Assembly (NCBI GenBank): GCA_900316025.1
Contig: ONBJ01000016.1
Location: 1-52,002 of the forward strand
Origin: an uncultured Eubacteriales bacterium
GTDB taxonomy: Bacteria > Bacillota > Clostridia > Oscillospirales > Acutalibacteraceae
DNA: 52,002 nt
Direction: 5' to 3'
Every line of letters begins with the position of its first letter. Positions within the stretch are counted from its first letter, which is position 1. Positions 26,927 through 35,855 of this stretch are shown here, piece by piece. The notes under the pieces were generated by a model. It was not told the origin of the DNA. It saw only the letters and a program-made list of their open reading frames with translations, and made no database searches. Made by a program: the position numbers and the translations under genes.

Positions 26927-27022
26927 GCTGCGATTGCAGACGGCAAAAGCAAAGCTTTTGCCAGCTTTAGTATTAAAGCTCGCTTTTCGGATTAAATCCG
27001 AAAAGCGGTCTGCAATCGCAGC
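26927..27022. repeat. Cloverleaf repeat, copy 7
   Basis: The outer stem GCTGCGATTGCAGAC (26927-26941) pairs with its complement at 27008-27022. The arms start GGCAAAAGC (3-nt loop), AGCTTTAGTA and CGCTTTTCGGAT. Outside the main stem, TCCGTCA (26916-26922) can pair with TGACGGA (27031-27037), extending the stem after small internal loops. It lies between trmFO and plsX. Confidence 0.94.
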
Positions 27023-27039
27023 CTGAGCGTTGACGGAAC

Positions 27040-28362
27040 TTACAGCTTAATCCTGTTTTCGTCCATAAATGCTTCGAGTACCGAAAATGACCGCTCAGCC
27101 AATTTTTCAGCTTTAAGTTTTTTATCACGTATATTTTCCGCAAGCGGAGGAAGTATTCCTATGTTTGCACCCATAGGCTGAAAGTCATTTACTGAGCTGT
27201 CGCTTATATAGGCAGCCAAAGCTCCGGTCATAGTTTCCTTTGGAAATGTAAGTAACAGCAGATTTTCAAAAAGTCTTGCGGCATTTATACCTGCCACAAG
27301 TCCGCTTGAACCTGACTCCATATAACCCTCGACACCTGTCATCTGACCTGCAAAGAAGATATTCGGATTTTCTCTCAGCGAAAAGTCGGGATTCAGAAGC
27401 TGAGGTGAATTTATAAACGTATTTCTGTGCATAACGCCGTATCTTACGAAATCAGCGTTTTTCAGGGCAGGTATGAGCGAAAAAACTCTTTTCTGCTCGG
27501 GAAATTTAAGATTTGTCTGAAATCCCACCATATTATAGAGTGTACCCTCACGGTTTTCCTTTCGCAGCTGCAAAACAGCCCACGGACGGTGTCCTGTTTT
27601 GGGATTTGTAAGTCCTACAGGCTTCATAGGTCCGAACCTTATTGTATCTTCTCCACGCTGTGCCATAACCTCTATCGGCATACAGCCCTCGTAAACCTTC
27701 GGATTACGGACATCTATATCTTTAAGAGCTGCTCTTTCTGCGTTTACAAGCTCTCTGTGAAATATTTCGTATTCTTCCTTGTCAAGCGGACAGTTTATAT
27801 AATCATCGGGACTTCCCTTTCCGTATCTGCTTGCGGAAAACGCATTTTCCATATCTATGGATTCGGATGTGACTATAGGTGCGGCGGCATCAAAAAAGCT
27901 CAACGCTCCCCCAAACCTGTTCCTTATATTTTCAGCCAGCAAGTCGGAAGTAAGAGGTCCTGTAGCTATTATACATATGCCGTCATTCGGTATTTCGGTT
28001 ATTTCCTCGGATATAACGGTTATGTTGGGGTGAGATTTTATTTTCTCAGTGACCATAGCCGAAAAATCATCTCTGTTTACGGCAAGTGCTCCGCCTGCCG
28101 GAACACTGCATTTATCGGCACATTCCAGCAGAAGCGAACCCAGCATACGCATTTCCTGTTTAAGCATACCTGCCGCACTGGCAAATCTTGCCGCCTTAAG
28201 TGAGTTTGAACATACAAGCTCCGCAAAGCCGTCACTGTGATGTGCAGGTGTTTTTTTGATGGGCTTCATTTCGTAAAGCTCCGTTTTTATTCCACGGCAC
28301 GCAATCTGCCACGCAGCCTCACAGCCTGCAAGTCCTGCTCCTATTACCTTTATACTGCTCAT
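27040..28362 (-). CDS. trmFO: Methylenetetrahydrofolate-tRNA-(uracil-5-)-methyltransferase TrmFO
   Basis: 440 aa. FAD-binding GIDA-like fold beginning VIGAGLAGCEAAWQIACRG. The family segments HSDGFAELVCSNSLKA, GCMPIEVMAQRGEDTIRFGPMKP and FFAGQMTGVEGYMESGSSGLVAG are all present. It makes the T54 methyl group of tRNA with CH2-THF and FADH2. The ATG overlaps the topA stop by four bases (ATGA), indicating translational coupling. Confidence 0.97.
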   Translation of the reverse strand: MSSIKVIGAGLAGCEAAWQIACRGIKTELYEMKPIKKTPAHHSDGFAELVCSNSLKAARFASAAGMLKQEMRMLGSLLLECADKCSVPAGGALAVNRDDFSAMVTEKIKSHPNITVISEEITEIPNDGICIIATGPLTSDLLAENIRNRFGGALSFFDAAAPIVTSESIDMENAFSASRYGKGSPDDYINCPLDKEEYEIFHRELVNAERAALKDIDVRNPKVYEGCMPIEVMAQRGEDTIRFGPMKPVGLTNPKTGHRPWAVLQLRKENREGTLYNMVGFQTNLKFPEQKRVFSLIPALKNADFVRYGVMHRNTFINSPQLLNPDFSLRENPNIFFAGQMTGVEGYMESGSSGLVAGINAARLFENLLLLTFPKETMTGALAAYISDSSVNDFQPMGANIGILPPLAENIRDKKLKAEKLAERSFSVLEAFMDENRIKL

Positions 28363-30455
28363 ACTCCGTTTTCCTCAAAGTTCTTTGAAAAGCCGCAGCC
28401 CTCTGCCGCACAGTACAGCTTTGTTACCTTGCCTTTTCTTTTGTACAGAATTCCTCCGCAGTTGGGACAACGCTCGTTTGTCGGCTCTGTCCAGGATACG
28501 AAATCGCAGTCGGGATATTTGCTGCAGCCGTAGAAAATTCTGCCTCTTTTGGATTTTCTCATAACTATGTCGCCGTTTCCGCACTTAGGACACTTTACTC
28601 CGACAGTTTCGACAAAGTTCTTTACGTTCTTGCATTCGGGATAACCGGGGCAGGCTATGAACTTTCCGTATCTTCCTGTTTTCACGACCATTTTTCTTCC
28701 GCATTTTTCGCATACAATGTCGGTTTCCTCGTCCTGAACCTTTATTTTTACGTCTTTCATATCCTCTTTTGCTTTTTTGAGAGTTTCCTTGAAGTCACCG
28801 TAAAAACTTTCGAGAAGCTCTGCCCACTGCTCCTCACCGTGTTCTACCTTGTCAAGTCTTTCCTCCATCTGTGCGGTAAACTTTACGTTTACTATCTTGG
28901 GAAAATGCTCAAGCATAAGCTTTGTTGATACTTCTCCCAGCTCTGTGGGAAAAAGCGTTTTTCCCTCACGCTTCACATATCCTCTTGAAGTTATTGTCGA
29001 TATGGTTGCTGCATATGTTGAGGGTCGTCCTATGCCGTTTTCTTCAAGAGTTTTTATTAAAGTAGCTTCGGTAAAACGTGCAGGCGGCTGCGTGAAATGC
29101 TGATTGGGTACTATCTCCTTTGGACGTACCTGCATATCCTTTTCAAGCGGCGGAAGTTCCGTCTGTTTTTCTTCTTCGGAGTCCTGTCCCTCGACATAAA
29201 GAGTTGTAAAGCCGTCAAAATCCACTCTGTAACCTGTAGCTTTGAAAATGTATTTTCCGCCTGTTATTTCGGCACTTGTTGTTTTCTGTATACACTCAGC
29301 CATCTGACAGGCTATAAATCTTTCCCATATCAGCTTGTACATCTTGTACTGGTCTGTTGTAAGGCTGGATTTTATTTTTTCGGGTTCAAGAGAGGGCATA
29401 GTAGGACGTATTGCTTCGTGTCCGTCCTGAGCCCCTGCCTTCGTCTTGAAAACTCTCGGTTTTTCGGGAAGATATTTTTCTCCCCATCTTCCCTTTATAT
29501 ATTCGCCAGCCTCTGCTATGGCATCATTTGAAATTCTCAGCGAGTCGGTTCTCATATAGGTTATAAGACCGACTGCTCCCATCTGAGGAATTTCTACACC
29601 TTCGTAAAGCTCCTGTGCAACCTTCATTGTTCTTTTGGACTGGAAGTTCAGCTTTCTTGAAGCTTCCTGCTGTAGTGTTGAGGTTGTAAAGGGTGGTGCA
29701 GGCTGTTTTTTTCTTGTTCCGTTTCTCAGCTTTGAAACTATAAATTCTTCTTCCTTTTCAAGCTCTGAAAGAATTTTCTTAGCTTCTTCCTCATTGGAAA
29801 TTTTTATCTTTCCTTCATCTGTTGCATAGAGTGTTGCCGAAAATGCCTTTCGGCTGCCCTTTGGAATGAACTTTGCGTCCATTGTCCAGTATTCCTCAGG
29901 CTTGAATTCTTTTATCTGATTTTCCCTGTCAATTATTATCTTTACGGCTACAGACTGTACTCTTCCTGCCGAAAGACCTCTCCTTATGCTTCTCGACAGA
30001 AAAGGACTAAGCTTATATCCCACAAGCCTGTCTAATATTCTTCTTGCCTGCTGTGCGTCCACCAAATCTATATTTATGCTTCTAGGACTTGCCATTCCGT
30101 TTGTAACGCCTGTTTTTGTTATTTCGTTGAACTCAACTCTGTTTTTTTCGTCAAGCTGAAGTCCAAGTATATAGGCAAGATGCCATGATATTGCTTCTCC
30201 CTCACGGTCGGGGTCGGTAGCAAGGTATACGCATTCTGATTTTTTGGCAGCTTTTTCAAGCTTTTTTACAAGTTCCTCCTTGCCCTCTATTATTTCATAG
30301 TTCGGTTCAAAATGTTTTCTCACATTAACGCTCAGCTTCTTTGCCGGCAAGTCCCTGACGTGTCCCATAGATGCCATTACCTCGTATCCGTCGCCCAGAT
30401 ACTTCTTTATCGTCTTGGCTTTTGCCGGTGACTCCACTATTACAAGCTTCGACAT
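28359..30455 (-). CDS. topA: DNA topoisomerase I
   Basis: 698 aa. Type IA enzyme that relaxes negative supercoils. Toprim domain LVIVESPAKAKTIKKYLG with the DPDREGEAISWHL metal motif; active-site Tyr in GLITYMRTDSLRIS. Three C-terminal four-Cys zinc ribbons begin at CEKCGRKM, CPKCGNGD and CPNCGGIL. AAGGAGG precedes the ATG at 30455. It forms an operon with dprA upstream and trmFO downstream. Confidence 0.98.
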   Translation of the reverse strand: MSKLVIVESPAKAKTIKKYLGDGYEVMASMGHVRDLPAKKLSVNVRKHFEPNYEIIEGKEELVKKLEKAAKKSECVYLATDPDREGEAISWHLAYILGLQLDEKNRVEFNEITKTGVTNGMASPRSINIDLVDAQQARRILDRLVGYKLSPFLSRSIRRGLSAGRVQSVAVKIIIDRENQIKEFKPEEYWTMDAKFIPKGSRKAFSATLYATDEGKIKISNEEEAKKILSELEKEEEFIVSKLRNGTRKKQPAPPFTTSTLQQEASRKLNFQSKRTMKVAQELYEGVEIPQMGAVGLITYMRTDSLRISNDAIAEAGEYIKGRWGEKYLPEKPRVFKTKAGAQDGHEAIRPTMPSLEPEKIKSSLTTDQYKMYKLIWERFIACQMAECIQKTTSAEITGGKYIFKATGYRVDFDGFTTLYVEGQDSEEEKQTELPPLEKDMQVRPKEIVPNQHFTQPPARFTEATLIKTLEENGIGRPSTYAATISTITSRGYVKREGKTLFPTELGEVSTKLMLEHFPKIVNVKFTAQMEERLDKVEHGEEQWAELLESFYGDFKETLKKAKEDMKDVKIKVQDEETDIVCEKCGRKMVVKTGRYGKFIACPGYPECKNVKNFVETVGVKCPKCGNGDIVMRKSKRGRIFYGCSKYPDCDFVSWTEPTNERCPNCGGILYKRKGKVTKLYCAAEGCGFSKNFEENGV

Positions 30456-30471
30456 ATAATCCTCCTTAAAT

Positions 30472-31770
30472 TCAGACAGGAATATACTTTCCGTCTCTTG
30501 TTGCTTCTATTGCCCCGTAAATTTCAAGCTCCGTTATTGACTGGAGTATTTTATTTATCGGAAGCTTTGTTCTGTGCAGTATGCTGTCAATGGTTGACAC
30601 ATTTTCGCATATTGCATTATAAACGAGGTTTGCTTCATCACTCAGAAGATTTGCAGGAATTTTTTTGAATGATGTTTCCTGCCTGTTTCCGGTTTCCTTA
30701 TCCTCTTTGCTTTTCCGTCTTTTTTTATCCTTACTGCTTTTCGTTACAGTGCTGTTCATTTTTAACTGCTTGTCATCAGAGTTTAACCTTATCTTTTCGG
30801 CTGCTTTCGGAATGTTCTGCCTGTTCATCTGATTTGAAGAAATACTTTTTGCGTTCTCAGCGGCAGAAACGGGTTTTTCCTCTATTGTAAGCGAATATTT
30901 GCCAAGATATTCTCCGAGAATATCATATGCGTTGGTAACAGGCGTTGCTCCCTGCTTTATAAGCTCATTTGTTCCTGCTGACAAAAAGCTGCTCGGATTT
31001 CCTGGAACTGCAAATACATCTCTGTTCTGCTCTGCTGCATTAGCAGCAGTTATCAAAGCTCCGCTGTTTTTTCCTGCCTCTACGACAAGTATTCCCTGAG
31101 AAAGTGCCGAAATAATCCTGTTTCTTTTCGGAAAGCTGTTCCTGTATGGTGCAAGATTAGGCGGATATTCTGATATGACTGCTCCGTTTTCTGCTATGTC
31201 AGCTCTAAGTCCTGCATTACTCATAAGATAATTATAGTTAAGACCGCAGCCAAGAACACATACGGTTTTTCCTCCTGCGTCCAACGCTCCCTTATGTGCG
31301 GAGCTGTCTATTCCCAATGCTCCTCCGCTTATAATATTGACTCCTGCTTTTGCAAGGTCAAAGCTTATGGAATACGCAAGCTTTTTACCTGACGGTGTTG
31401 CTTCCCTTGTTCCTACAACTCCTATGGAAAGAGTATTTCCCATCGGCGGAAGCTCACCGTTTACATAAAGTACTGCGGGCGGGTCATAAATTTCTTTAAG
31501 CTGTATGGGATAATCCTCGCTGTCCGGTGTCAGAATATTATAACCCAATAATTCGCATCTGTCTATAATTTCTTCTGTTTCGTCAAGAGTATTTTCATAT
31601 AATTTTTCAAGCTCTCTTTTTGTGAAGCAGCCGCAATGCTCCCAATCATGCTTTCCTGCGTTGTAAAAATCGACTATTGAGGAATAAAATCTTCTGATAA
31701 CGTTTATTTTATGACTGCCGTATCCCAAGCTTTGCTGAAGCCATATCCAGTATTTGTAGTTGCCGTCCAA
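30472..31770 (-). CDS. dprA: DNA-processing protein DprA (Smf)
   Basis: About 432 aa. It loads RecA onto incoming single-stranded DNA during transformation and may act more widely in recombination. The Rossmann core has GVVGTREATPSGKKLAYS, ISGGALGIDSSAHKGALDAGG and FPKRNRIISALSQGILVVEA. A long basic, probably disordered linker (near KDKKRRKSKEDKE) precedes a C-terminal winged-helix domain. Start: TTG at 31770 lies 8 nt after AAGGAGG; the longer frame begins with GTG 31797 inside the upstream gene without a ribosome-binding site. It is 5 bp downstream of the SpoU-type gene. Confidence 0.95.
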   Translation of the reverse strand: MDGNYKYWIWLQQSLGYGSHKINVIRRFYSSIVDFYNAGKHDWEHCGCFTKRELEKLYENTLDETEEIIDRCELLGYNILTPDSEDYPIQLKEIYDPPAVLYVNGELPPMGNTLSIGVVGTREATPSGKKLAYSISFDLAKAGVNIISGGALGIDSSAHKGALDAGGKTVCVLGCGLNYNYLMSNAGLRADIAENGAVISEYPPNLAPYRNSFPKRNRIISALSQGILVVEAGKNSGALITAANAAEQNRDVFAVPGNPSSFLSAGTNELIKQGATPVTNAYDILGEYLGKYSLTIEEKPVSAAENAKSISSNQMNRQNIPKAAEKIRLNSDDKQLKMNSTVTKSSKDKKRRKSKEDKETGNRQETSFKKIPANLLSDEANLVYNAICENVSTIDSILHRTKLPINKILQSITELEIYGAIEATRDGKYIPV

Positions 31771-31775
31771 TGCAC

Positions 31776-32564
31776 TCACCTCCTTAAAAGTTCCCACATA
31801 CAGATTGCCGCCGCTGCAGACGCATTAAGTGACTCAGCTTTTCCTGTCATCGGAATTACGGCTTTTATACTGCACTTTTCAACGGTTTCTGCTTTCAGAC
31901 CGTTTCCCTCGTTTCCTATGAGCAGTATGCAGCTTTTTTTGTCGGCTTCGCTGATTTCTGTTATGGGTACGGAGTTTTCGTGAAGTACTGTCGCTATAGA
32001 AGCTATACCTTTACTTCTGCATTTTTCTATATCATCGGTTATATTTTCGCTGAATTTTACAGGAATACGGAAAGCTGCTCCCATTGTTCCTCTGAGAACC
32101 TTGGGCGATAGAATATCACAGCAATCCCTGCTCATAATTACGCCCTTTACTCCCAACGCTTCGGCCGTTCTCAGGATAGTTCCCATATTTGACGGGTCCT
32201 GTATACATTCCAGACCGAGGTATACTTCACCTTTTTCAATTCTGAGTTTTTTCAGTTCAGCCCTGCACACGCAGAGAACTCCCTGAGGTGTTTTTGTATC
32301 TGATATTTGCGAAAACAGCTTTTCGGTAAGTATGATTGTACTTTTGCTGGCTTTTTCAAGTTTTTTATAGAGGTCGCTGTATTTTTTGGCAGCCTTTTCG
32401 GTAAACACGGCTTTTTCTATATTTATTCCGCTTTCCAGTGCATCGCTGCAAAGTCTTGTTCCTTCTGTCACAAAGCTTTTATGCTCATTTCTGTAAGATG
32501 TACTCTTCATAAGCTTTACTATGTGCTTTACATCGGCGTTATCTCTGCTTGCAATACACTTCAT
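31776..32564 (-). CDS. TrmH/SpoU-family RNA 2'-O-ribose methyltransferase
   Basis: 262 aa. An N-terminal substrate-binding domain precedes the knotted SPOUT fold with motif 1 LECIQDPSNMGTILRTAEALG, motif 2 LLIGNEGNGL and motif 3 IPMTGKAESLNASAAAAI. It methylates rRNA or tRNA ribose; the exact target is not evident (RlmB-like or YsgA-like). I chose ATG 32564 (GGGA 8 nt upstream) over TTG 32570. Clostridial genomes often place it between rplT and dprA. Confidence 0.93.
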   Translation of the reverse strand: MKCIASRDNADVKHIVKLMKSTSYRNEHKSFVTEGTRLCSDALESGINIEKAVFTEKAAKKYSDLYKKLEKASKSTIILTEKLFSQISDTKTPQGVLCVCRAELKKLRIEKGEVYLGLECIQDPSNMGTILRTAEALGVKGVIMSRDCCDILSPKVLRGTMGAAFRIPVKFSENITDDIEKCRSKGIASIATVLHENSVPITEISEADKKSCILLIGNEGNGLKAETVEKCSIKAVIPMTGKAESLNASAAAAICMWELLRR

Positions 32565-32577
32565 AACCAATTTCCCG

Positions 32578-32595
32578 CTTGACCTAAACTTTATG
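32578..32595. repeat. Fragment of triple-hairpin repeat (family 2), copy d
   Basis: Only the conserved tail CTTGACCTAAACTTTATG is present, directly upstream of the SpoU-type gene. The hairpin modules are missing, so this is a decayed or truncated copy. Confidence 0.7.
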
Positions 32596-32630
32596 TTTTT
32601 AGAATTTATGATTTTGGAATTTATGCTAAT

Positions 32631-32670
32631 AAAACAGCGTTTGGAAGTACAGTATATCCTCCCAAACGCA
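32631..32670 (-). terminator. Terminator of the infC-rpmI-rplT operon
   Basis: Minus-strand stem GCGTTTGG/CCAAACGC (outer part of an interrupted hairpin at 32637-32669), followed by TGTTTTATT. It begins 15 bp after the rplT stop. Confidence 0.8.
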
Positions 32671-32683
32671 GCTTTAAGCTATA

Positions 32684-33037
32684 TTATTGAGCGTTCTTTG
32701 CCTTTTCAACAAGCTCTGTAAATGCCTTAGGATCAGCTATTGCTATCTCGGAAAGCATTTTTCTGTTAAGAGTAATGCCTGCTTTTTTAAGTCCGTTCAT
32801 AAATGTGGAATAGTTTGTTCCGTTCATCTTGCAAGCAGCCGAAATACGGGTAATCCAAAGTCTTCTGAAATCTCTCTTTCTCTGCTTACGTCCTATATAT
32901 GCGTAGTTGCCGCTCTTCATTACAGCCTGTTTAGCCATTTTGAAGTGCTTGCTCTTAGCTCCCCAGTATCCCTTAGCTAACTTTAATACTTTCTTTCTTC
33001 TTTTGCGTGTCATCATCGCACCTTTTACACGTGCCAT
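32684..33037 (-). CDS. rplT: 50S ribosomal protein L20
   Basis: 117 aa, full length bL20 ([24 protein letters not shown]-type start, [15 protein letters not shown] core). An early assembly protein of the 50S subunit that, in Firmicutes, also represses its own operon through the infC leader. AGGTAGAAG precedes the ATG. It is the last gene of infC-rpmI-rplT. Confidence 0.98.
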   Translation of the reverse strand: MARVKGAMMTRKRRKKVLKLAKGYWGAKSKHFKMAKQAVMKSGNYAYIGRKQRKRDFRRLWITRISAACKMNGTNYSTFMNGLKKAGITLNRKMLSEIAIADPKAFTELVEKAKNAQ

Positions 33038-33097
33038 ATTTCTTCTACCTCCATACGGTTGTTATTTATTATTAAACGCACTCACTTGTTTTCTGCA

Positions 33098-33301
33098 TTA
33101 TTTGTAAGGAATAAGTCTTTTGAGCTGTGCTACATTTGTCTTGTCAGCCAGAGTTGTCTGTCTTAACCCTCTCTTACGCTTTGTTGTCTTTTTTGCACTG
33201 TTGAGAATGTGTCTTTTGTTAGCGTGTGCTCTGACAATCTTTCCATTCTTTGTTACTTTAAAACGCTTTTTTGCACCGCTGTGTGTTTTTATCTTCGGCA
33301 T
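33098..33301 (-). CDS. rpmI: 50S ribosomal protein L35
   Basis: 67 aa. Begins [20 protein letters not shown], the bL35 hallmark, and is very basic throughout. It lies between infC and rplT in the conserved order. Confidence 0.98.
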   Translation of the reverse strand: MPKIKTHSGAKKRFKVTKNGKIVRAHANKRHILNSAKKTTKRKRGLRQTTLADKTNVAQLKRLIPYK

Positions 33302-33327
33302 AACATTGTCCTCCTTGATTTTCCCTA

Positions 33328-33846
33328 TTATCTGCCTGTTTTCGGAGCCAGGAACATAAGCATACTGCGACCTTCAAGCTTAGCCGGCTTCTCTACTACC
33401 GCTATTTCCTCCATAGCGGCTGCAAATCTGTCCATATTTTCCTGACCGATTTCGGGGTGACCCATCTCTCTGCCACGGAAACGGATAGATACCTTTACCT
33501 TGTCACCGCTTTTTATAAATTTTGAAGCCTGATTCACCTTGGTATTGAAATCGTGCGTATCTATGTTCAGTGAAAGTCTTATTTCCTTTACATCAATTAC
33601 ACGCTGATTTTTCTTTGCCTCTTTTTCACGTTTTGCCTGTTCAAAGCGATACTTGCCGTAGTCCATTATTTTGCACACAGGCGGCTTTGCCTGCGGTGCT
33701 ATCTTTACCAGGTCAAGATTTTTCGACTCTGCAAGCTGTAATGCCTTTGCAGCAGACATAACTCCCAACTGTGAACCGTCCGAGTTTATAACTCTTATCT
33801 CTTTATCTCGAATTTCGTCATTTATCTGTAGTTCCTTGTTGCTAAT
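33328..33846 (-). CDS. infC: Translation initiation factor IF-3, with an ATT start codon
   Basis: 172 aa when started at the ATT at 33846. Upstream of the TTG at 33768 the frame continues as (M)[20 protein letters not shown] and then SDGSQLGV, which is the normal IF-3 N-terminus. ATT is placed 8 nt after a perfect GGAGGT. AUU initiation is the classic self-regulating feature of infC, because IF-3 discriminates against non-canonical starts. The remaining sequence shows [19 protein letters not shown] and the C-terminal domain with [14 protein letters not shown]. Starting at the TTG would lose most of the N-terminal domain. Confidence 0.95.
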   Translation of the reverse strand: MSNKELQINDEIRDKEIRVINSDGSQLGVMSAAKALQLAESKNLDLVKIAPQAKPPVCKIMDYGKYRFEQAKREKEAKKNQRVIDVKEIRLSLNIDTHDFNTKVNQASKFIKSGDKVKVSIRFRGREMGHPEIGQENMDRFAAAMEEIAVVEKPAKLEGRSMLMFLAPKTGR

Positions 33847-33872
33847 GGGTAAGCACCTCCAAAAATTACTTT

Positions 33873-33910
33873 GAGAAACAAAAGTACGGGCAGATAACTC
33901 CGCCCGTACT
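33873..33910 (-). terminator. Attenuator terminator in the infC leader
   Basis: Minus-strand AGTACGGGC pairs with GCCCGTACT around a 10-nt loop (33883-33910), followed by TTTTGTTTCTC. It lies between the leader and the infC ribosome-binding site. Confidence 0.85.
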
Positions 33911-34027
33911 CAAACGTCAAAACAGAAACCGCAAAGCTGACTGCGGCTGTTAATTCTCAAACGATTGACCCGTGTCGGACGAAACCTCACAGGTGAAAGC
34001 ATATATCTGCCTTTCTTTATTTTCCTG
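33873..34027 (-). promoter_or_regulatory. L20-type leader RNA of infC-rpmI-rplT
   Basis: A leader of about 180 nt runs from the promoter to infC, contains local inverted repeats (for example GCCGCAGTCAGCTTTGCGGT) and ends in a terminator. Placement and layout match the Firmicute L20 leader, where L20 binding promotes termination. I infer the class from context and did not compare it with a covariance model. Confidence 0.7.
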
Positions 34028-34033
34028 AAAGAT

Positions 34034-34062
34034 ATTATACAGGATTATTATGTTTTTGTCAA
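34034..34062 (-). promoter_or_regulatory. Consensus promoter of infC-rpmI-rplT
   Basis: TTGACA (34062-34057), 17 bp, TATAAT (34039-34034), a full consensus match. Confidence 0.88.
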
Positions 34063-34082
34063 GCCGCTTATTATAATATTTT

Positions 34083-34859
34083 TTATTTCAGACATTGTTT
34101 AAGCTTGGAAACGATTTCATTTATATCATATTCCAGCTTATCGGTATGATTAAGCATATCATCGAACAACTGATTAAGATTTTCTTCAAATCTGTTCGGA
34201 AGAATACGGCAGTTTTTTCTGCATAATTCCATAAGTCTTTTTTCTCCGGGGTGTGTCTTTTTGTTTACGGCAAAAATTATATCGAAATACGACTCCAGAA
34301 ATGCGGCTGTTCGGTGTACGATACTTACCCTGTCATTTCTTGCCGATGCTTTCAAAATCTGTGAGGAATATGCAGGCATTGCGGCATATAAAAGATTGAT
34401 GTTTCTTTCAATTATATTCTTTTTAAGCTCATCGGGATATGGTATGCAAAAGCGTTCCTTTGCTTTTTGAAGTCTGCTGTTTTTATCGTATATAATTTTG
34501 CAGGTCAGAAGATTATGCCACATACAGGTTGTATATCCGTTATGCGGTATGTGCTTTTCCGCAACATCAGAAACCTCTTTGCAGAAATCATCAAGGCTGC
34601 GGTACAGAATATCTATATCAATACCGTTGTTTAATACACAGTTGTCCTCATATTCCCAGTAGTGATTTCCGATTTCCATATATCCGCAATATTTTTCAAG
34701 TATGCTTTTTCTGACTTGTTCGCTCAAAGGCTCTGTCACATATACATAAACATCATAATCAGACTTTTCGTCATAGTTTTCGCCCGAACGTGAACCGCCC
34801 AGTGAAATAGCCTCTACTTGTTCAAGCTCGGAAAGCTCCCAGAACAGATTATCAATCAT
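34083..34859 (-). CDS. Nucleotidyltransferase-fold protein with DUF4037-like domain
   Basis: 258 aa. The N-terminus has the nucleotidyltransferase signature GGSRSGENYDEKSDYDVYVY (GS plus DxD), with a further acidic strand NNGIDIDILYR that may supply the third carboxylate. The rest is helical and resembles DUF4037. Members of this fold transfer nucleotides to proteins, RNA or drugs; the substrate is unknown. AAGGAG lies 7 nt before the ATG. It is the last gene of the galactofuranose-like cluster, 11 bp after the FrhB-like gene. Confidence 0.82.
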   Translation of the reverse strand: MIDNLFWELSELEQVEAISLGGSRSGENYDEKSDYDVYVYVTEPLSEQVRKSILEKYCGYMEIGNHYWEYEDNCVLNNGIDIDILYRSLDDFCKEVSDVAEKHIPHNGYTTCMWHNLLTCKIIYDKNSRLQKAKERFCIPYPDELKKNIIERNINLLYAAMPAYSSQILKASARNDRVSIVHRTAAFLESYFDIIFAVNKKTHPGEKRLMELCRKNCRILPNRFEENLNQLFDDMLNHTDKLEYDINEIVSKLKQCLK

Positions 34860-34870
34860 ACTATTTCTCC

Positions 34871-35833
34871 TTAATATTTTTTACCCATTAATTTTCTTAT
34901 GCTCTTTTTAATCCGAGGTACTATACCGTGTCCGCCGTATTTTGCAGCTACCTTTGAAAAATCGTAATTATGGTAATCTTCCCAGAATTCATCTCGTCTT
35001 GCAGGAATTTTGCAGGGTTCTCTCAGAGGAAGCGTCATACTGTCCTCTATTCTACAGCTTACGGAATCAATTTCTCCGCTTACCTTATTGAAAATTTCTT
35101 CCGCCGTATCGTTGTTGATAAGTACAAGCGATACGCCTTTGTTATCGTTGAAACCGGGGGCTGCCTTGTCTATCTGCCAGTAATCGGCTATGCTTATATC
35201 TCCGGGGTGCATTACCGATTTGTAAGGACAGTGATAGCAGGCAGGTCTTAATGCACAGTGGGTGTAGTATATAGTTTTGAAAACTTCGCTGTCAACCTTT
35301 TTTATCTTTCCGTTCTTATCCTTTATTCCGAGTGTTTCAACGTGTGAATCCCAGCCGTAGTCCTTTTTGTTGCGGAAGTCTGCCGAAATACATTTTCCGC
35401 CGTTTCTTTTTTCCTGCCAGTCAAGATAGGATTTCCACACAGCAAGACTTGGTACTCCGTGGCATACTATATCCACACAGAAAAGATTGTCATATTCCTT
35501 TCCCAAAAATGATTTCAGACCCTTTACCTGACAAGATGTTCCAGAAAACAGAACCCGGTGTCCGTTATCCAAATCATTTTTTACATTTTTGAAAGTATCG
35601 CCCATATCGCTTTGTATATACTTTGAGCCTCTCATTAAGTTGCGTTGCTGCTTGTTTTCGGCTCTGAAATGTCCTGCCGTGAGGTCATCTCTCAGAATGC
35701 AGCCGTAGACTACTCCGCCGTTTTCCAGACAATAGTCAGACAAAGCCGTAAATATTCCGCCCGACCTTGATTCCATTCTGGTATCTAAATTTTTATGCTT
35801 TACCGCATAAACCTTAGGATTTTCCCAATTCAT
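34871..35833 (-). CDS. FrhB-like flavin-iron-sulfur oxidoreductase domain protein
   Basis: 320 aa. It matches the C-terminal part of 'coenzyme F420 hydrogenase/dehydrogenase beta subunit' proteins (RSGGIFTALSDYCLENGGVVYG, CQVKGLKSFLGK, DIVCHGVPS, RPACYHCPYKS...DISIADYW with Cys for Fe-S). These bind FAD and move electrons from ferredoxin. The usual N-terminal ferredoxin domain is absent and is encoded by the separate gene just upstream. ATG 35833 has GGAGG 8 nt before it. The same frame stays open to 35896, reaching into the ferredoxin gene past an A7 run. Confidence 0.85.
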   Translation of the reverse strand: MNWENPKVYAVKHKNLDTRMESRSGGIFTALSDYCLENGGVVYGCILRDDLTAGHFRAENKQQRNLMRGSKYIQSDMGDTFKNVKNDLDNGHRVLFSGTSCQVKGLKSFLGKEYDNLFCVDIVCHGVPSLAVWKSYLDWQEKRNGGKCISADFRNKKDYGWDSHVETLGIKDKNGKIKKVDSEVFKTIYYTHCALRPACYHCPYKSVMHPGDISIADYWQIDKAAPGFNDNKGVSLVLINNDTAEEIFNKVSGEIDSVSCRIEDSMTLPLREPCKIPARRDEFWEDYHNYDFSKVAAKYGGHGIVPRIKKSIRKLMGKKY

Positions 35834-35855
35834 ATAATTTTCCTCCATTTTGTTA

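Noticed and set aside
27427-28203. 258-codon open frame on the plus strand
   Set aside because: It lies fully opposite trmFO, has Cys/Tyr/Ser-rich low-likelihood composition and no motif.
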